The notes under the pieces are model-generated. The model was not told where the DNA came from. It saw only the letters and a program-made list of their open reading frames with translations, and ran no database searches. A stretch of DNA of 64,000 nt from the NCBI RefSeq assembly GCF_022458985.1, contig NC_061789.1:4877501-4941500 (forward strand), read 5' to 3'. The position numbers and the translations under genes are program-made. Shown piece after piece: positions 35,139 to 47,982 of this stretch (the stretch's first letter is position 1; every line of letters starts with the position of its first letter). This DNA comes from Mugil cephalus. Taxonomy: Eukaryota; Chordata; Actinopteri; Mugiliformes; Mugilidae.

Positions 35139-38100
35139 ATGTCTCATCGGAGTGGGCAAGAGGACCCAGAGCGGTACCTGTTCGTGGACCGGGCCGTGGT
35201 TTACAACCCGGCCACGCAGGCCGACTGGACGGCCAAGAAGCTGGTATGGGTCCCCTCCGAGCGGCACGGCTTCGAGGCGGCCGGCATTCGGGAGGAGCGC
35301 GGCGAGGAGGTGCTGGTGGAGCTGGCGGAGAACGGCAAGAAGGTGGTGATCAACAAGGACGACATCCAGAAGATGAACCCGCCCAAGTTCAGCAAGGTGG
35401 AGGACATGGCCGAGCTCACCTGCCTGAATGAGGCGTCCGTGCTGCACAACCTGAAGGACCGCTACTACTCCGGACTCATATATGTAAGTGGCTTCAGATC
35501 TCTCAGGGTGTAGCAGTAGAGACTGTTATAGATTCAAATTGATGGACAGCATTTTTGCTTTTTGTTTTGGAAAAAGTGAAAGTGAGATCTCATATTTATC
35601 TTTACTCTCCTGAATTACATATATATATATATATATATGTATATACTCACACAGCGAATGACTGACAGTCAGACCTCTTCTAGTCTTTTAACCATTACCA
35701 GATCTCCTCTCGTTAGTGCCTCTGGGTTACAGACTGTTACCTCCCCCCGTGGCCTTCTCCCTCACCTCAGCTTAAGGCCGACCTCTTCCATAAACACTGC
35801 TGCTTTCAGTTTGTTTGTGTTGCTCCAGCCTTGTGCTGGAGGCCGTTGTCTGATGCCTTGACCCCTCTCTCTCTAAAACTTGAAAAAGTGTTTTGGTGCA
35901 GGGAGGAGTCCGTTATCTCCAAAAGTTTGCAGCCGTCTTTATCACAGCCTCGCTTCTGTCCCCATAATCTAATTTCACTGCCGCTCTGTGACGTTCCTCT
36001 TGTGATCTCGACCCATTTAGTGACATCTTTTCCAGGAATAGAATGTGGGTTAGCGATCACCTGAGAGATTCCGCTTTAGAAAGCTGCAAAGCAAATTGTT
36101 GCGCTCGTCAACTCCCGATACAACATCAGCACCAGCTCTCACACGAAGAAGCCCCCTGGAAGTTGTGATTATAAATTGCCAAATATCATAGTGCAAGAAA
36201 AGATTCCCATATGGCTTGAATTTCCACGCCTTTCCTTAAAGCTCCCTACTACGCTCCTCTTCAGTTTCTCTCAAATACCGTAGTGTCATCGTTTCGACTT
36301 TTTCTTGGTTCAGGGTTGGGGCTTGTTAATTGTCCCCTTGCCTGAGAGAAATTGAAAACATGTGTCCGACTGTGTTGGTTTTCTATCAGGAAGAGAATTC
36401 TCCCTGTTTGTCTCGCTTTGAGGAGGAGAAGGAGAGAAAAAAATACTCTTTCCAGCGTATTTGACTTACCCCCCTGGAGCTCTGCAGCACCTACTGCAGA
36501 CATAATATAACGTCTCCTGCAGGCTGTGCTCTGAGTGGAGGTCAGTGGGAAGACTTCTGTGACTGATCATCACAGAAATGCAGAAGTCTGCTGAGAGTTA
36601 AAGGGCATAGTTCAAGCTTCCAGTCATGTTCATTTTAAGAGTAGCTAAAGTTTCAACTAATGTGGGAAACAAGTATAAAAGTAGCCGATATTAGCTTATT
36701 AAATCTGCTCTGAAAACCAGATTTTGGAAACCTTTGGTTTTAAGCAACTTCATGCACAGACCAACATTTCGTTAGCCTAATTAGCATAATTGTTTGATTG
36801 TATTCGGAAAACAAGAAAAAACTTCAATTTTAGCAAGCACGCACTGTGATGGTGCTGCTTGTTGCTTCTAAATGGGTCAAAAAGTTGCACTCGAACACAT
36901 CACAAAGACTAGCCCACAAAGTGTCTTCTAGTTATACATTAGAGGAAATAACTCTCCATACCAGCAGGTGGCAGTAGTCTGCATTCATCATTGAAAGGGG
37001 GAAACAGGAAGAGCTACTACAGAGGGTATGCATGTGATGTCACAGCTAGCGGAAGTCTCCATGGTTACGGCCACAGAGCGGTAAAAAGCAGCATTAGCTT
37101 GAATCATAGCGTCTAAATTATAAAATTAATTATGGTGAAAAATAACCATAATGGAGAGTTGTTGTGCGAGTGACTGAACCAACAGATTTGAAAAGTAGCC
37201 AGATATATTTTTACAGATATCTGCCAAAGAAAAGAGAAGTAAATGGATCTCTGCAATAGAAGAAACAACTGAACACATAAGCCCCGGGCGGCAGTGACGT
37301 TACTGCACACTCTCTATTAGCTGGGAGGCTAAGAAGAGCTGCAAAGTGTCGCAGAGCGCTGACGTCTCCTGAGTCATGCTGATTGTGTGCTTGTCATTGT
37401 GAAAGATTTTTGGCTCTTGCCAGGTTCAGCTGTACGTGCCAGCTCGTCTTTGTCGTTTGCTTACTATCGTTAGCCAGCTTTTGGCTTAGTGACGCATGTT
37501 TCCTCTGCGAGGGTTTCAAGGAAGCTAAACAAACGTAAATTACTCTTACAAGACAAATGCCAACAGGAAATGGGAAGCGTGGCTCACAACACAGCTGTAA
37601 TTCCCATGTTTGGCCACAGGTGTCGCTAAAAACAACACAACGGAAATATTCTCCTTTAAACATCCATTAAATTCCTGTGATATTATGAAAAACCGTATCA
37701 TACTTTTGCTCTTTCGCGTCTTTTATCACACATTTTATTCTCCAGGAAACCTCTGACATGTGCCGGATTTTATTCCGTCCCATTCCACGTCTTTTGTCGG
37801 GCTCTCTGCCCGTCTGACAGCTTCATCCTTACGAAGCCAGTCATCCTGTTAGGGTCAACCTTTTCACGGGAGCAGCTTTTATATCTGTGAGGTGGTGAGT
37901 CACAAAGCTGCACAGCGGGCGACGGCACAAGAGCGGTCCCACAAGCAGGCCTTTGTGTTGTTAGATAAGCTTCAGCTGTCAGAAAGCCTCAGCATTCTTC
38001 CACGGGCGAAAAAGACCGTCCGTCTGTCTGTCTCCTGCCGCCGCCCACTCCAGCTCAATGTCTCTAACTTTCACCTCTCATGTCCCCACTTCTTCTTCTT

Positions 38101-41100
38101 TTTTTTTTTTTTTTTAAATTAAATTGTCAATCTACTCTAAAATTCAGTCATTCAGTGGGTCCTCCCGCTGTTCATGTGATTTGACACCATCTCAGTGTAT
38201 TGATCATATTCCAAAAGTCTGAGGTGTTTGTTAACTTTGTTATGAAATCAGTCAGAGGGACGGTCAAAGTCTCCCGTACCCCGCACAGATCGATGGGACA
38301 GGGTGCCCTTTCCCAGCCTCTGGTATGGAGCGCGGTCCGTCAGTGCAGGCACGCCGCCTGACTGATCAGGGGTGGCAGATGGGGTCGGCTGTTGTGTCTG
38401 CTGTTGCTCAGCTGTTACTAGGCCACTGTATCCCTTCCCCTGGATCTGATTTCACAGTGGAAATATCACCTTCTCTTTCCTGGACAGGGGCAGCGGGCGC
38501 CCTGCTAGCCGCACGCTACTATTGCTAGCTGGCAAAATCCCCGTGGCGTTGATCCCCATGCAAGATTCTTGCACAATAATTGCCGGTTTGCACGTGGCAG
38601 TGGAGCGGTAATAAGCATGTGGAGGAGATGTTTCTTTTTAATTTGAAGGATTTGCCGTAGATTCAGAGGTTATTAAGGAACTCCTTTGCTAAATAAATAA
38701 GTAAATTCAGTCAACCGCTGTATTTATTTTTAGAGTTTATAATATGTTTCACAAGCAATGGAAGGGAAATGCAGATGCACCGATCTGTGTGGTTTTAACT
38801 AACGACATAATGCAGCAAATTACAATCTCCCCTTTAACCCTTCATTTGTCTGGAAACGTCCACAGTGAAAAATAAAGCCTCTGTGCTAGAGACGCACGCT
38901 ACAGAACCCGAACCGATAGAGCGGAACAGGCTCCCTATTTATAGCATCTCCAGTTTTCAGATGCAGGGGCCGAATAAATTTTTCATTAGCCTCGAAAAAA
39001 GGAGAGTGGAGAGTTAGAGTTTCGCCAGCTCCCTCTAAACTGCCCTCCTCTCAGGTGAGGAGCAATTTGCAGAAAGGCTGAGAACACGGTTCAGCGTTTG
39101 TTACGCCTCTGCTGCTCCACTGGATTGGACCTCGGGGAGCTCTGTCAGCCGGATCATTGCTCTCTCACTCTTCATCTCCGTCTGCCTCCCACCCTCTCAC
39201 TCTCCTTCAACACCCTGTTTTTTTTCTTTTGTATCAGCAGCGCAGCATCAGTTGCTCGGTGCTGACTGAGGGCCATAACTGAGCCGTTACGTAACGGCTA
39301 CAGTCTGCAGTCTGCTCTCTGGGGGCCCGTCGTGAACCTATGGGCTGCTGAGTCACTCCCGGGTCCCAGCGCCTCGTCGCTCTTGGATGTAGTTTTAATT
39401 GTCGAGCGAGCGCTGTGATGTGTCTGGTGCTTTGATTTAGAACGATCCCTGCAGCACATGACAGGACAATTTAAATAAGCCAAGCAACTTAAAACAGAGG
39501 CTCAGCTGGTTATTACAGCCGACAGCTTGTAGAGTGCTTTTTTTAATTCACTGTTTATGAACTTCAATCAGTCATTCGGCATAATTGTGAAAAGATTTGA
39601 ACCGAGTAGTAAAAACCTTTTACAGGTCATGCTTCTAAGTTACATTTTCTGGGCTCGTTCTGGACTCCTGAGGGCCTCCATCCATGCCGACCTGAGTGCT
39701 TCATAACATGAATGTGCTAAATATACATTTTTATTTAGTATTATTAGTAATTCATTTGCTGAAGTCCAGTATTTGAATGTCTTTTACCTTGGGGGGGGGG
39801 GGTCCTATGGGTTGAGTGTAGGGTCCTCTATTGTTCACCCCACAGATACTTGATTAGTTTGGGATTTTATGAAGTTGGAGGCCAGGTCAACACCTTGTGC
39901 TGTTGCTCCGAAGCAGTTTTTGTGTGTCCTTGAGTGCTATGGGGTTGAGGGGGGTGCCTGGTCTGGTCTGGTGTAGGTGGGTGCTACATGTCTAAGTAAC
40001 ATCCACATGAATGAATGTCAGGTCCAAACGTTTCCAAGCAGAACACTGAATTCTCACAAGATGGCCAATGTCCAATGCAATTTCCCCTGCCAGTGGTCAT
40101 AATGTTATGGCCGATCAGTGTATGCGTACATGCGTTGAAGTGTGGGTAATCTTTACATTCTTTAGGCATGTGCTCTATGCACACCTGTGTGTGAGGTACA
40201 CTGAGGTTAAACCCAACATGCCAGTGAAGTAGGTCATACCACTGGTACTCCTTTCTTTCTCTGTATCATCTATAGGGGGGTGGTGCGCAATGCAAAGCTT
40301 CTATAGCATCTAATGGGAAGGAGCCACCGCCCCGCCAGGGCCTCTCGCTCGTTCCCGGCTGCCTTGCTGCCTGGTCGAGTCAGCCTACAGCATATCTGAG
40401 AAGCCTTCATACCACACACACTCTCTGGGGAGGGATTGCCGGGCTAATTGCAAAGCCAAATGCAACGCCACAACTCTGAAACTCTGGCCTAAATGTTTGC
40501 AGGCTATTTGCTGCGACCTTAGAACAATATTCATACGGCCGCGTTGTGCTGTATTTATATTTTATGACCACCATTAGGGAGTTGTTATTATTTTTTTATT
40601 TTTTTTTGCTGTTGTTTTCTGTAAAACAAAGAGAGTCTGTTGAATATGTCCGTCTCTGAACAGCCTGCTCTGTGTCTATCGCTGCGCTGCGTGCCCACGG
40701 TGGTGATGTAAGTTCTTAAAAGTGGGTAATGACAAGTCCCGCTGCACTGATCAAATGCAGGCCAGATGATTTATAAGGCTGGAAATGTGCAAGTTCCTTG
40801 TAATCTAAAAGTCACTGAAGTATTACGTATTCTCTTTATTTCCACTTCCAGTTGTAAGGCTATCGACCATAAAGGCCTGAGACTTTATTTGACCATCTTA
40901 AGCCGATTTGGTAAAAATAGCTACAGCATCATTAGTTTGCTTTTATTCTGAAGCTCCTCTGAGCTACTGTGATGTCATATCACATCGCATCAACTTCCTT
41001 GATTAATGACACATCACATTCTGTCGTTATCCTGTCATACACAACAGCTTCCTTGATTATCGTATCGTATCGTATCGTATCGTATCGTTTCGTATCGTAT

Positions 41101-42373
41101 CGTATCGCATCGCATCGCATCGTATCGTAACCAACTTCCTTAATTCCTCATGACCCCATTATATCATGTCACCTACTTGGATTTATCTATTGTACCGCAA
41201 TAATATCGTAATCCTGCTTTTGGATTTACTTGATACTTTGATCGTATCATTTTGAATCGTATTGTGATCCCACATCACATGGCATTGTATCATTATCCTG
41301 TTTTGTGATGTCCGCTATTTTCATTTATCATATTGTATCATATCACATCATATTGCATCCTATAGTATCGTATCATATTGGGTCATATTGGATGGTATGA
41401 TACGGTATGGTATGATATGGTATTGCACTGCATTACATTGCATTGCATTGCATTGCATCGCATCGCATCGTATCATATCGTATCGTATCGTATTGTATCG
41501 TATCGTATCGTATTGTATTGTATCGTATCGTAATCCTGCCTTATCGTCCTATCTTGATTTGTCACATCATATTCTATCATGTCTATCATGGATCATTGGA
41601 TTTATCTTTTGTATCACATGATAATCCTGCCTTTGAATTCACTTGCTACTTTTATCGTATCATTTTGCATCATATTGTGATCCCACATCCCATGGCATTG
41701 TATTATTATCACGATATTATCTTGTCATACCGTATTGCATCGTATCGTATCGTATCGTATCGTGTCACATCGTGTTGTAAAGTTTCCTTTTTATCATATT
41801 GTTTCAGTGGCTTTGAGTCATCGTATTGTTATCGTGTTGTATCATTATCCTGTTGTATCGTATTGTATTGTATCATAACACATCCCATTGTATAACTATC
41901 CTTTTGAAACAATATGATTGTATCGCATCAGTTCATGATATATGATGATATCATGATGTCATATCCGTTACTTATTGTTTCGCATCGTCAGTTTTATCAT
42001 AGTTGATACAATATAGTAACATATACAACAACGTATAGCATCACATCATATCATTATCTTGTCTTAACATCATATTTTATCATTTTGTATAAACTGCTCT
42101 GTTTTATCTGTTGTATAATAACTTCATCCTGCCTCTCTTTACTGCAGCTTTACTTTACTATTTCCCGTCCGTTAACTCCCCACGTTTGTTTGCTCGTCTT
42201 GTTCTTTTGACCACAGACGTACTCGGGCCTTTTCTGCGTGGTCATCAACCCCTACAAGAACCTGCCCATCTACTCAGAGAACATCATTGAGATGTACAGA
42301 GGGAAGAAGAGGCACGAGATGCCTCCACACATTTACGCCATCTCTGAGTCGGCGTACCGCTGCATGCTCCAAG
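35139..42373 (+). CDS. myh10: Non-muscle myosin II-B heavy chain, first two coding exons (3' partial)
   Basis: Coding exons 35139-35483 (115 codons, phase 0) and 42217-42373 (52 codons plus 1 nt) are in the window; the rest lies beyond it. The acceptor at 35104-35105 (TCCTAG) precedes the ATG by 33 nt. The first exon encodes the N-terminal SH3-like domain, with [20 protein letters not shown] and [18 protein letters not shown], then [20 protein letters not shown] and [12 protein letters not shown]. The second continues [20 protein letters not shown] and ESAYRCMLQ. These words match MYH10 rather than MYH9 (which has LYVDKNF and EEIVEMYKG) or MYH14. The protein is the actin-activated motor of cytoplasmic myosin II, acting in cytokinesis and cell shape. 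The P-loop (GESGAGKT) exon is not in view. Identity is strong. Confidence 0.95.
37020..37200 (+). repeat. Dispersed repeat, copy 3 of 3 (myh10 intron)
   Basis: It matches 27645-27835 and, inverted, part of 1050-1340. It is flanked by sequence (36950-37018, CTCCATACCAGCAGGTGGCA; and TGAGTCATGCTGA near 37371) whose pieces are adjacent at 63755-63845. This copy and its neighbour therefore appear to have inserted into an older repeat. Confidence 0.65.
39790..40122. mobile_element. MITE fragment with ATAACATTATGACCAC-type terminus
   Basis: Its 3' end, GTGGTCATAATGTTATGGCC then GATCAGTGTA (40093-40122), is the inverted complement of the terminus at 46569. Interior words CAGGTCAACACCTTGTGCTG and GCTACATGTCTAAGTAACAT recur in the 46569-47775 copy. 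No transposase is present. Confidence 0.75.
41059..42060. repeat. Pentanucleotide (ATCGT)n satellite-like array
   Basis: Pure runs of ATCGT (CGTATCGTATCG) occur at 41059-41128, 41456-41530 and 41735-41762. The intervening sequence is rich in ATCAT/ATTGT variants. The open frames across it encode monotonous Ser-Tyr-Arg-Ile repeats and are an artefact of the array. It ends about 150 bp upstream of the second coding exon of myh10. Confidence 0.9.
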
Positions 42374-44647
42374 GTAAGAGCAGCTCTTATACCGTCTGCC
42401 TGATTAGTTCATTTAGGGTATTTTTACCTTCACTCGCAGGCAGGTATGATTGGGTTACCGTGGAAACTGGGGCAGGTATATTAGCATTTTTTGTGCGTCT
42501 CAGACTTTATCTCAGTTGCAGGAATTGTGGAGATTGGCCGCATAGCACAGGAGATTAGTCTGTGAAGTGTGTGAAACGCCACAAGGTCATCAGTGTGTCA
42601 TTTTAGGAGGGAAGGGGGTGGAGTCATGTAGCAGATTAACTACCTGTCAGGTTATCCAGCTTTATGGTGTGGTTAATGGGTAATTCCACGCTAATATAAA
42701 GGCTGTTGCACACAATCTTGAACAGTGTGAAGGATTTAAGATTGAAGCGTTGCGTTACATTGTTCGCATTGACCTTCTTCTCCATATTATTGGCCAGTGT
42801 TGTGGTTATGTAACGCTTTTGGCTCCCATGCGCCGTTATTTCTCCAAACCATAAAAAGGATTTTTTTTTTTTTTTAAAACCGCTGCAGGGATTCTTTTCT
42901 TCTCTTTTTACTTTTACAAGTTCAGGAGAAGACTTCGTACTGATGTCATTATTTGAGAAGGGCAAAATATGGGTTTTTATTCATATTTTTACGATTAGAT
43001 TCAGCTTTTTGCGGAAAATTACAGCGGTCGAATCGTTCTTTTAATTATCAGTTAAAGATTTTTTTTGGTTTCTGCAGTGGAGCTGGGTTAGCGTAATTTC
43101 TGTGGCTCTCAGAAGAGTGAGTGCTGTGAAACAGCCCTCTAAGCTCCTAATAGTGGGTGGTGAGTGGTTTGCCTGCTGCAGCTGATGCCCTGATTTATAG
43201 AGAAAGTAAAAGACAAACAGAGATAAGGAGGAGACACAGAGAGAGGCCAACATCACCCTTCGGGCTGTTATTAAACGCACCTGCTTCTTTCCTTTCCTAT
43301 GCATTCACCTTTTAGCTACAGCTGCTGCACGGTCAAACTAGCACGACAATATTAAACCTAGTTAGGGAAGAGCTTCACGACTCGTTTCTGATGGACACGA
43401 TTTGCAAAACAACCCCGGACCCACAAGACACCGTGGGCGGGCCGATTGTTTTTTGAATCTCTGATGTAGAAGAACCGCTGTGATAAGCAGAAGCTTTATC
43501 GTGGCCTATCGGTGTTTAGACAGCTTTAGCCCGTCTGCTGTGCGCCGTCGCTGTCACTAGAAACAACAGCGACAGTTTATCCCCCCCTTTTATTTGTTTT
43601 GTTTCTCTTGGATGGTCTTTCTCATCTTGTGAGGGATGTGTTTCTTTAAATAGCACGTTTGAATAGCCGGCATTGCCGTAATAATAATAGAGGTAACCAC
43701 CTTCAATCACCATCATGTGATGGTTTATCTCTGGATGGAATAAATCTGTTATTTCTGAGCATGTTTATCACACATGAAGTAAAAGAAAGAGTTTCCAGGA
43801 TGGACAGAAACATTGATGTAGCAAATAAAAGATGAAGAAATCTTGTGGAGGCATTGGTGGAAAACATGGGTCTGTCTGTTATATTTTCCTTTTTAGAAAA
43901 TAAATAAAGTTCAAGTCTGATGTCTTTTTAGTTGTTGTACATCTAAACATGTTTATCTTTTCAAACATCACTGTTGGAATCTCTGATGAGAACGATTTCC
44001 TCCCTGTTTCTGGAACCCCCGCTCTCCTCCGTGCATCTTAGACGATGAACCAAAAAGACGAGCCACATCTTCTTTTACTGAATGGACACAGTATTAGACT
44101 CAGACCTAAACGGACTTTATTGTTCCATAAGGGAAATGTCTTGGTCACAGTAGCTAAGTTGCACATAAAAAAACAAACAAAGAAAACAATCTTGAAAGCT
44201 GCTAGAAAAAAGAATAGGTGTAAGAAAATTAAAAAAAAATATATGAATAGATAATAAAAAAGACAAAAAATACATAAAATAAATAAATAAAATAGAAAAT
44301 TAATAAAATATAAATTATACAAAAACGATAAGTACAAATCTACGATAAATTTTCTTTTTAACATGAATAAATAATTAAACAATAATTATTAATTAAACAA
44401 ACACAACAAAATAAAGGCAAAAGTAAACCAACGAGCCAAACAGTCGAATAATAATAATAATTTCAAATTAATAAAATTAATATAATAAAAACACATTAAA
44501 TAAACGAAAACTAAATAAATGAACAAAGTAATAATAAAAATATTTCAACAATAATCAAAAATGAATCAACCCACAATTAAACTAATAACAGAAAGGTATT
44601 TACAATATGTCCAAAAATAACCTGTAAATCAGTCATTACAGCTCCGA

Positions 44648-44648
44648 A

Positions 44649-44718
<70 letters not shown>

Positions 44719-44732
44719 TGATGATGATGGCA
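44648..44732. repeat. (AAT)n microsatellite
   Basis: More than 20 AAT/AAC-type triplets with interruptions (GAT, then a GATGATGATG end). The surrounding 44160-44600 is A-rich low-complexity sequence. Reverse-strand frames encoding poly-Tyr and poly-Ile are artefacts. Confidence 0.9.
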
Positions 44733-46568
44733 GATAAACAAAGTAAACCAACTACTAATATTATAATAAAACAAACAATCACCAAAGAAGAATAAAGAAA
44801 GAAAGAAATGATGCAGTAATTTGGACAGAAAAGCACTGATATGAATATGAATCTGTTACAGAAAGGTGAGTTGTTGTACAGCTGGTACGAATGACTGGAG
44901 AATGAGCTCCTCTTCCCCCCCTCCCCCACAGTGTGGGTACGTCCGTGTGAAAAATCAGCCAGAATGCATTCATCTAGTGTCCATGTAAACTGTTAGGTCG
45001 CGAAGCCTGTAATTACAAGAAAACATCGTCCACGGAAACGCAAGGCATTGTCACCGACGGCCTGGCAGACGTCCACCGCTGCAGCTGCAGAGCTCCAGGG
45101 ATTCTGTCTGATCTGCCGTGAGCTCCCTATCATTACACGCTGCTCTCGTGGCTCCGACTGAACCGGGTCAGAGCGTCGTCGGACCTCTCATTTATTCTAC
45201 GCCGAGCTCACGTCGCTCCCTCTGAACTCTGCTTCTCTTCATCTCTTTACCATGTGTGCGCCGCACTCTAATTATAGTTTTTATGCAGGAACCAGTAACA
45301 CTCATACACATACACGCTCCTATAAGCACGTTATTGCTATGCTAGATGTTAGTCGAGATCACGGGTGTCAAACTCATTTTAGTTCAGGTGGCCACATAAA
45401 GCACAAATGGATTTTAAGGGGGATAACCTATAAATAACTGCAAATCCAATTGTCTCCTTTTGTTTTAGTGCAAAAAAAGTACTCTATTTGATTCAACAGG
45501 GGGTCCGCGACCCCTAGGGGGTCTGTGGAGGTGCTGCAGGGGGGTCGCAAAATCTTTGGTTGATTAGACATTTTTTATATATATTTTTTAACATAAAATT
45601 CACGCTGCAGGTCGGATTAGACCCTGGCAGTTTTGGATGTAGGACACCTCTCTTGTGCCTTCATTCCTTTCTCTGCCCCCCCCTCCCTCCCTTCCTTTTT
45701 TTTTTTTTTTTCTCTCCCCGCTCATTCTTTCTTTTGGACCCCTCACATACGGGAAAGCCTGTGGAATGAGGTCAGCGCCGCTCCGGCTTTCCACAGCACG
45801 CTGGGCTAAATTCTACCAGCTGAGTCACCATCGGGGTCGTCGCAGCCGTCCGAGCTGACCCGTCGCTCGCTTGTCGCCGGGGCACGTCACCATGGATACC
45901 TGTGTGTCTGTGTGTGCGCGACCAAAATAACCTTCCCCTTCCCCTCCCCTCCCAGGATATAGAATAGAGCTGTCACTTGGTGAGTGACGGTATTTTCGCC
46001 CGCGGGGACTTTTGTTGTTGTGTGTTACCGACTGACTCCTTCGGTCTGCGTCATACGGCTACTGTCTTGTTATTTGGGATCTCCCACTGTTCTATAATTG
46101 CTTTCTTTCTTCTCTCTGTGAGCGGAGCAGCTGGCCTCTCTCTTGTTTCCACCCCTTTTCACTTTGCTTTACTCACCAGTGTATTCAGCCCTGTTCTTTC
46201 TTTCGCTCTTTCAGCCAGAATGTGGCTTGGAAGACACCGGAGGGGAAAAAATCCCCCCGTTTTTTGGTCGCCTTTCGCTTAACATGAAAAATACAAAACC
46301 GCGGCTCTGCTGGAAGCTCCGCGGTGGCTCCGTTCGCTTTGTTCCTTCCTCATCGGCCTCTGATCGGGAAACACGGGAGGACAAGTGCGGGGATTGTCCA
46401 CCTTCTCATCACTCTTGGCCATGTCCGGATAGAGTTGCCATGGTTGCCATGGTTAGGCCTCTACGCCCCAGTTTTCTCTTATTTCACCTCCATATTTTAT
46501 ACTCTATATCTACTGTAACATGAGGTTGAGGCATACTTTCATATCCTTGTTTATTGAGTATACATACA

Positions 46569-47775
46569 CCAATCAGGCATAACATTATGACCACCTTCCT
46601 GATATTGTGTAGGTCTCCCTTGTGCTTTCTGAGGGTGTCATATGGTGTCTGGCAAAAGCTGTAGTTGTTAGTGGGGGCCTTTGGGTCCAGTGGGTTGAGA
46701 AGAGGAGCCTCTGTGGATCATCATGTGTGGACCACAGCTACTTGATCAGTTTGGGATCTAGTGGGATCCAGGTCAACACCTTGTGCTGTTCTTCATGTTT
46801 TGTGAGTCGTTCCTAAACTCACTTTACACAATTAATTGAATTTTAGTCATGACCACGATTTTGGCTGCCGCCATTAAATTCATTTGAAATTCGGGCTCTG
46901 CTGCGTCTCTAATCGAGCACTTTCTCAACCTGTAGTCAGCCAACCACCAGGGGGCGAACGCATTGGTTGAGGCTTCATTAAGCTGCCTAAATAACAAGTG
47001 AACGCTCCTTGCAGCGGCAACTTCAGGTCACTTGGTGGACTGATGAGAGCAAGTCAGTATGTCGTGAGAAGAACATTGACTGCATACACCATGGACAAAC
47101 CCACTGCGACGTCACCCATCGGGTTCTGAACCTTGAAAATGAAGCCTGACGTGGGCGGAGCCTGGATGAGCTTTACTCCGCCCACACTTACTCCAGATAT
47201 GGACATTGGGGGTTTGTGTTAGATGTTGAGACCATCCCACTCAACTCTGTGCTACCTGTTAGCTCAGGCTACCACTTGTCACTCAAAATTAATTATGCAG
47301 AATTTTAAACCTTAATAAAAAGAAAATAAACTAATGTAAAAAAAAAAAATTCAACCCCCTTACATTGGTCATGAATAGTGAAAACTATTGAGACCAAATT
47401 TGTGTTTTTTGTACCAGGCTGTAAACATGTTAACAGCTGTAATAATGCTGTAAAGTAGGTCTTTTTAACATGGAGGTCTATGAGGATTTCCTCCCTGTTG
47501 GAGCCTCAAGTGGCCACTCGATGAACTGCAGTTTTTTGCACTTCTACATGGGTTTCATTGCTCAGACCCAGAGGTTGATGCTTGGAGAAGAAGCTACGGT
47601 ATTGCCTTTTCTGTGTAAGCTGTAATTGTTTCCATTGAGTTGCACTTTGTAATAGCATCATTTTGGTCATAATCATGGAGCCCTATGTGTACCTGTGTCA
47701 AGAGTGTCACTGCTATGGGGTGGGGGTGACTGGTCTGGTCTAGGTTGGCGCTACATGTCTAAGTAACATCCACGG
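46569..47775. mobile_element. Interrupted MITE with a nested insertion
   Basis: The left part (46569-about 46810) starts ACACCAATCAGGCATAACAT, then TATGACCACC, and contains CAGGTCAACACCTTGTGCTG. The right part resumes near 47690 with GTGTCA, GCTATGGGG and GCTACATGTCTAAGTAACAT. In the 39790-40122 copy these parts are adjacent, so about 880 bp (46810-47690) appears to be inserted. The insert's identity is unclear. Confidence 0.6.
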
Positions 47776-47897
47776 TTCATCTGTCATCTTATCTTTTAGT
47801 ATTCTTTTAGTTTCTTCTTCCAAGGAAGACAGATTAGGCAGCGTTACATTCACAATCCATCCATTATTTTCTGAGTAATTGATTGGGTCCCTATCAC

Positions 47898-47982
47898 TAC
47901 CCCTAACCCTAACTCTAACCCTAACCCTAACTCTAACCCTAACCCTACCCCTACCCCTACCCCTAACCCTAACCCTTAATCC
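47898..47982 (+). repeat. Telomere-like CCCTAA tract
   Basis: Imperfect repeats of CCCTAA with CCCTAC and TCTAAC variants. Similar tracts lie at 53138-53172 (GGGTTA) and inside both inverted arms. Confidence 0.9.

Larger units (their letters stand above)
35484..42216. other. myh10 intron between coding exons 1 and 2
   Basis: A 6.7 kb intron. It contains a TA microsatellite (about 35617-35641), a repeat at 36950-37390, a T-rich tract near 38100, a transposon end at 40093-40122 and a large ATCGT-type array from 41059. No internal gene on either strand is supported. Confidence 0.6.

Noticed and set aside
35019-35447. 142-codon minus-strand frame over the first myh10 coding exon
   Set aside because: Shadow of the strongly conserved myosin exon, with no independent support.
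41388-41895. Overlapping open frames of 77 and 150 codons rich in Ser-Tyr-Arg-Ile
   Set aside because: They are translations of the ATCGT array.
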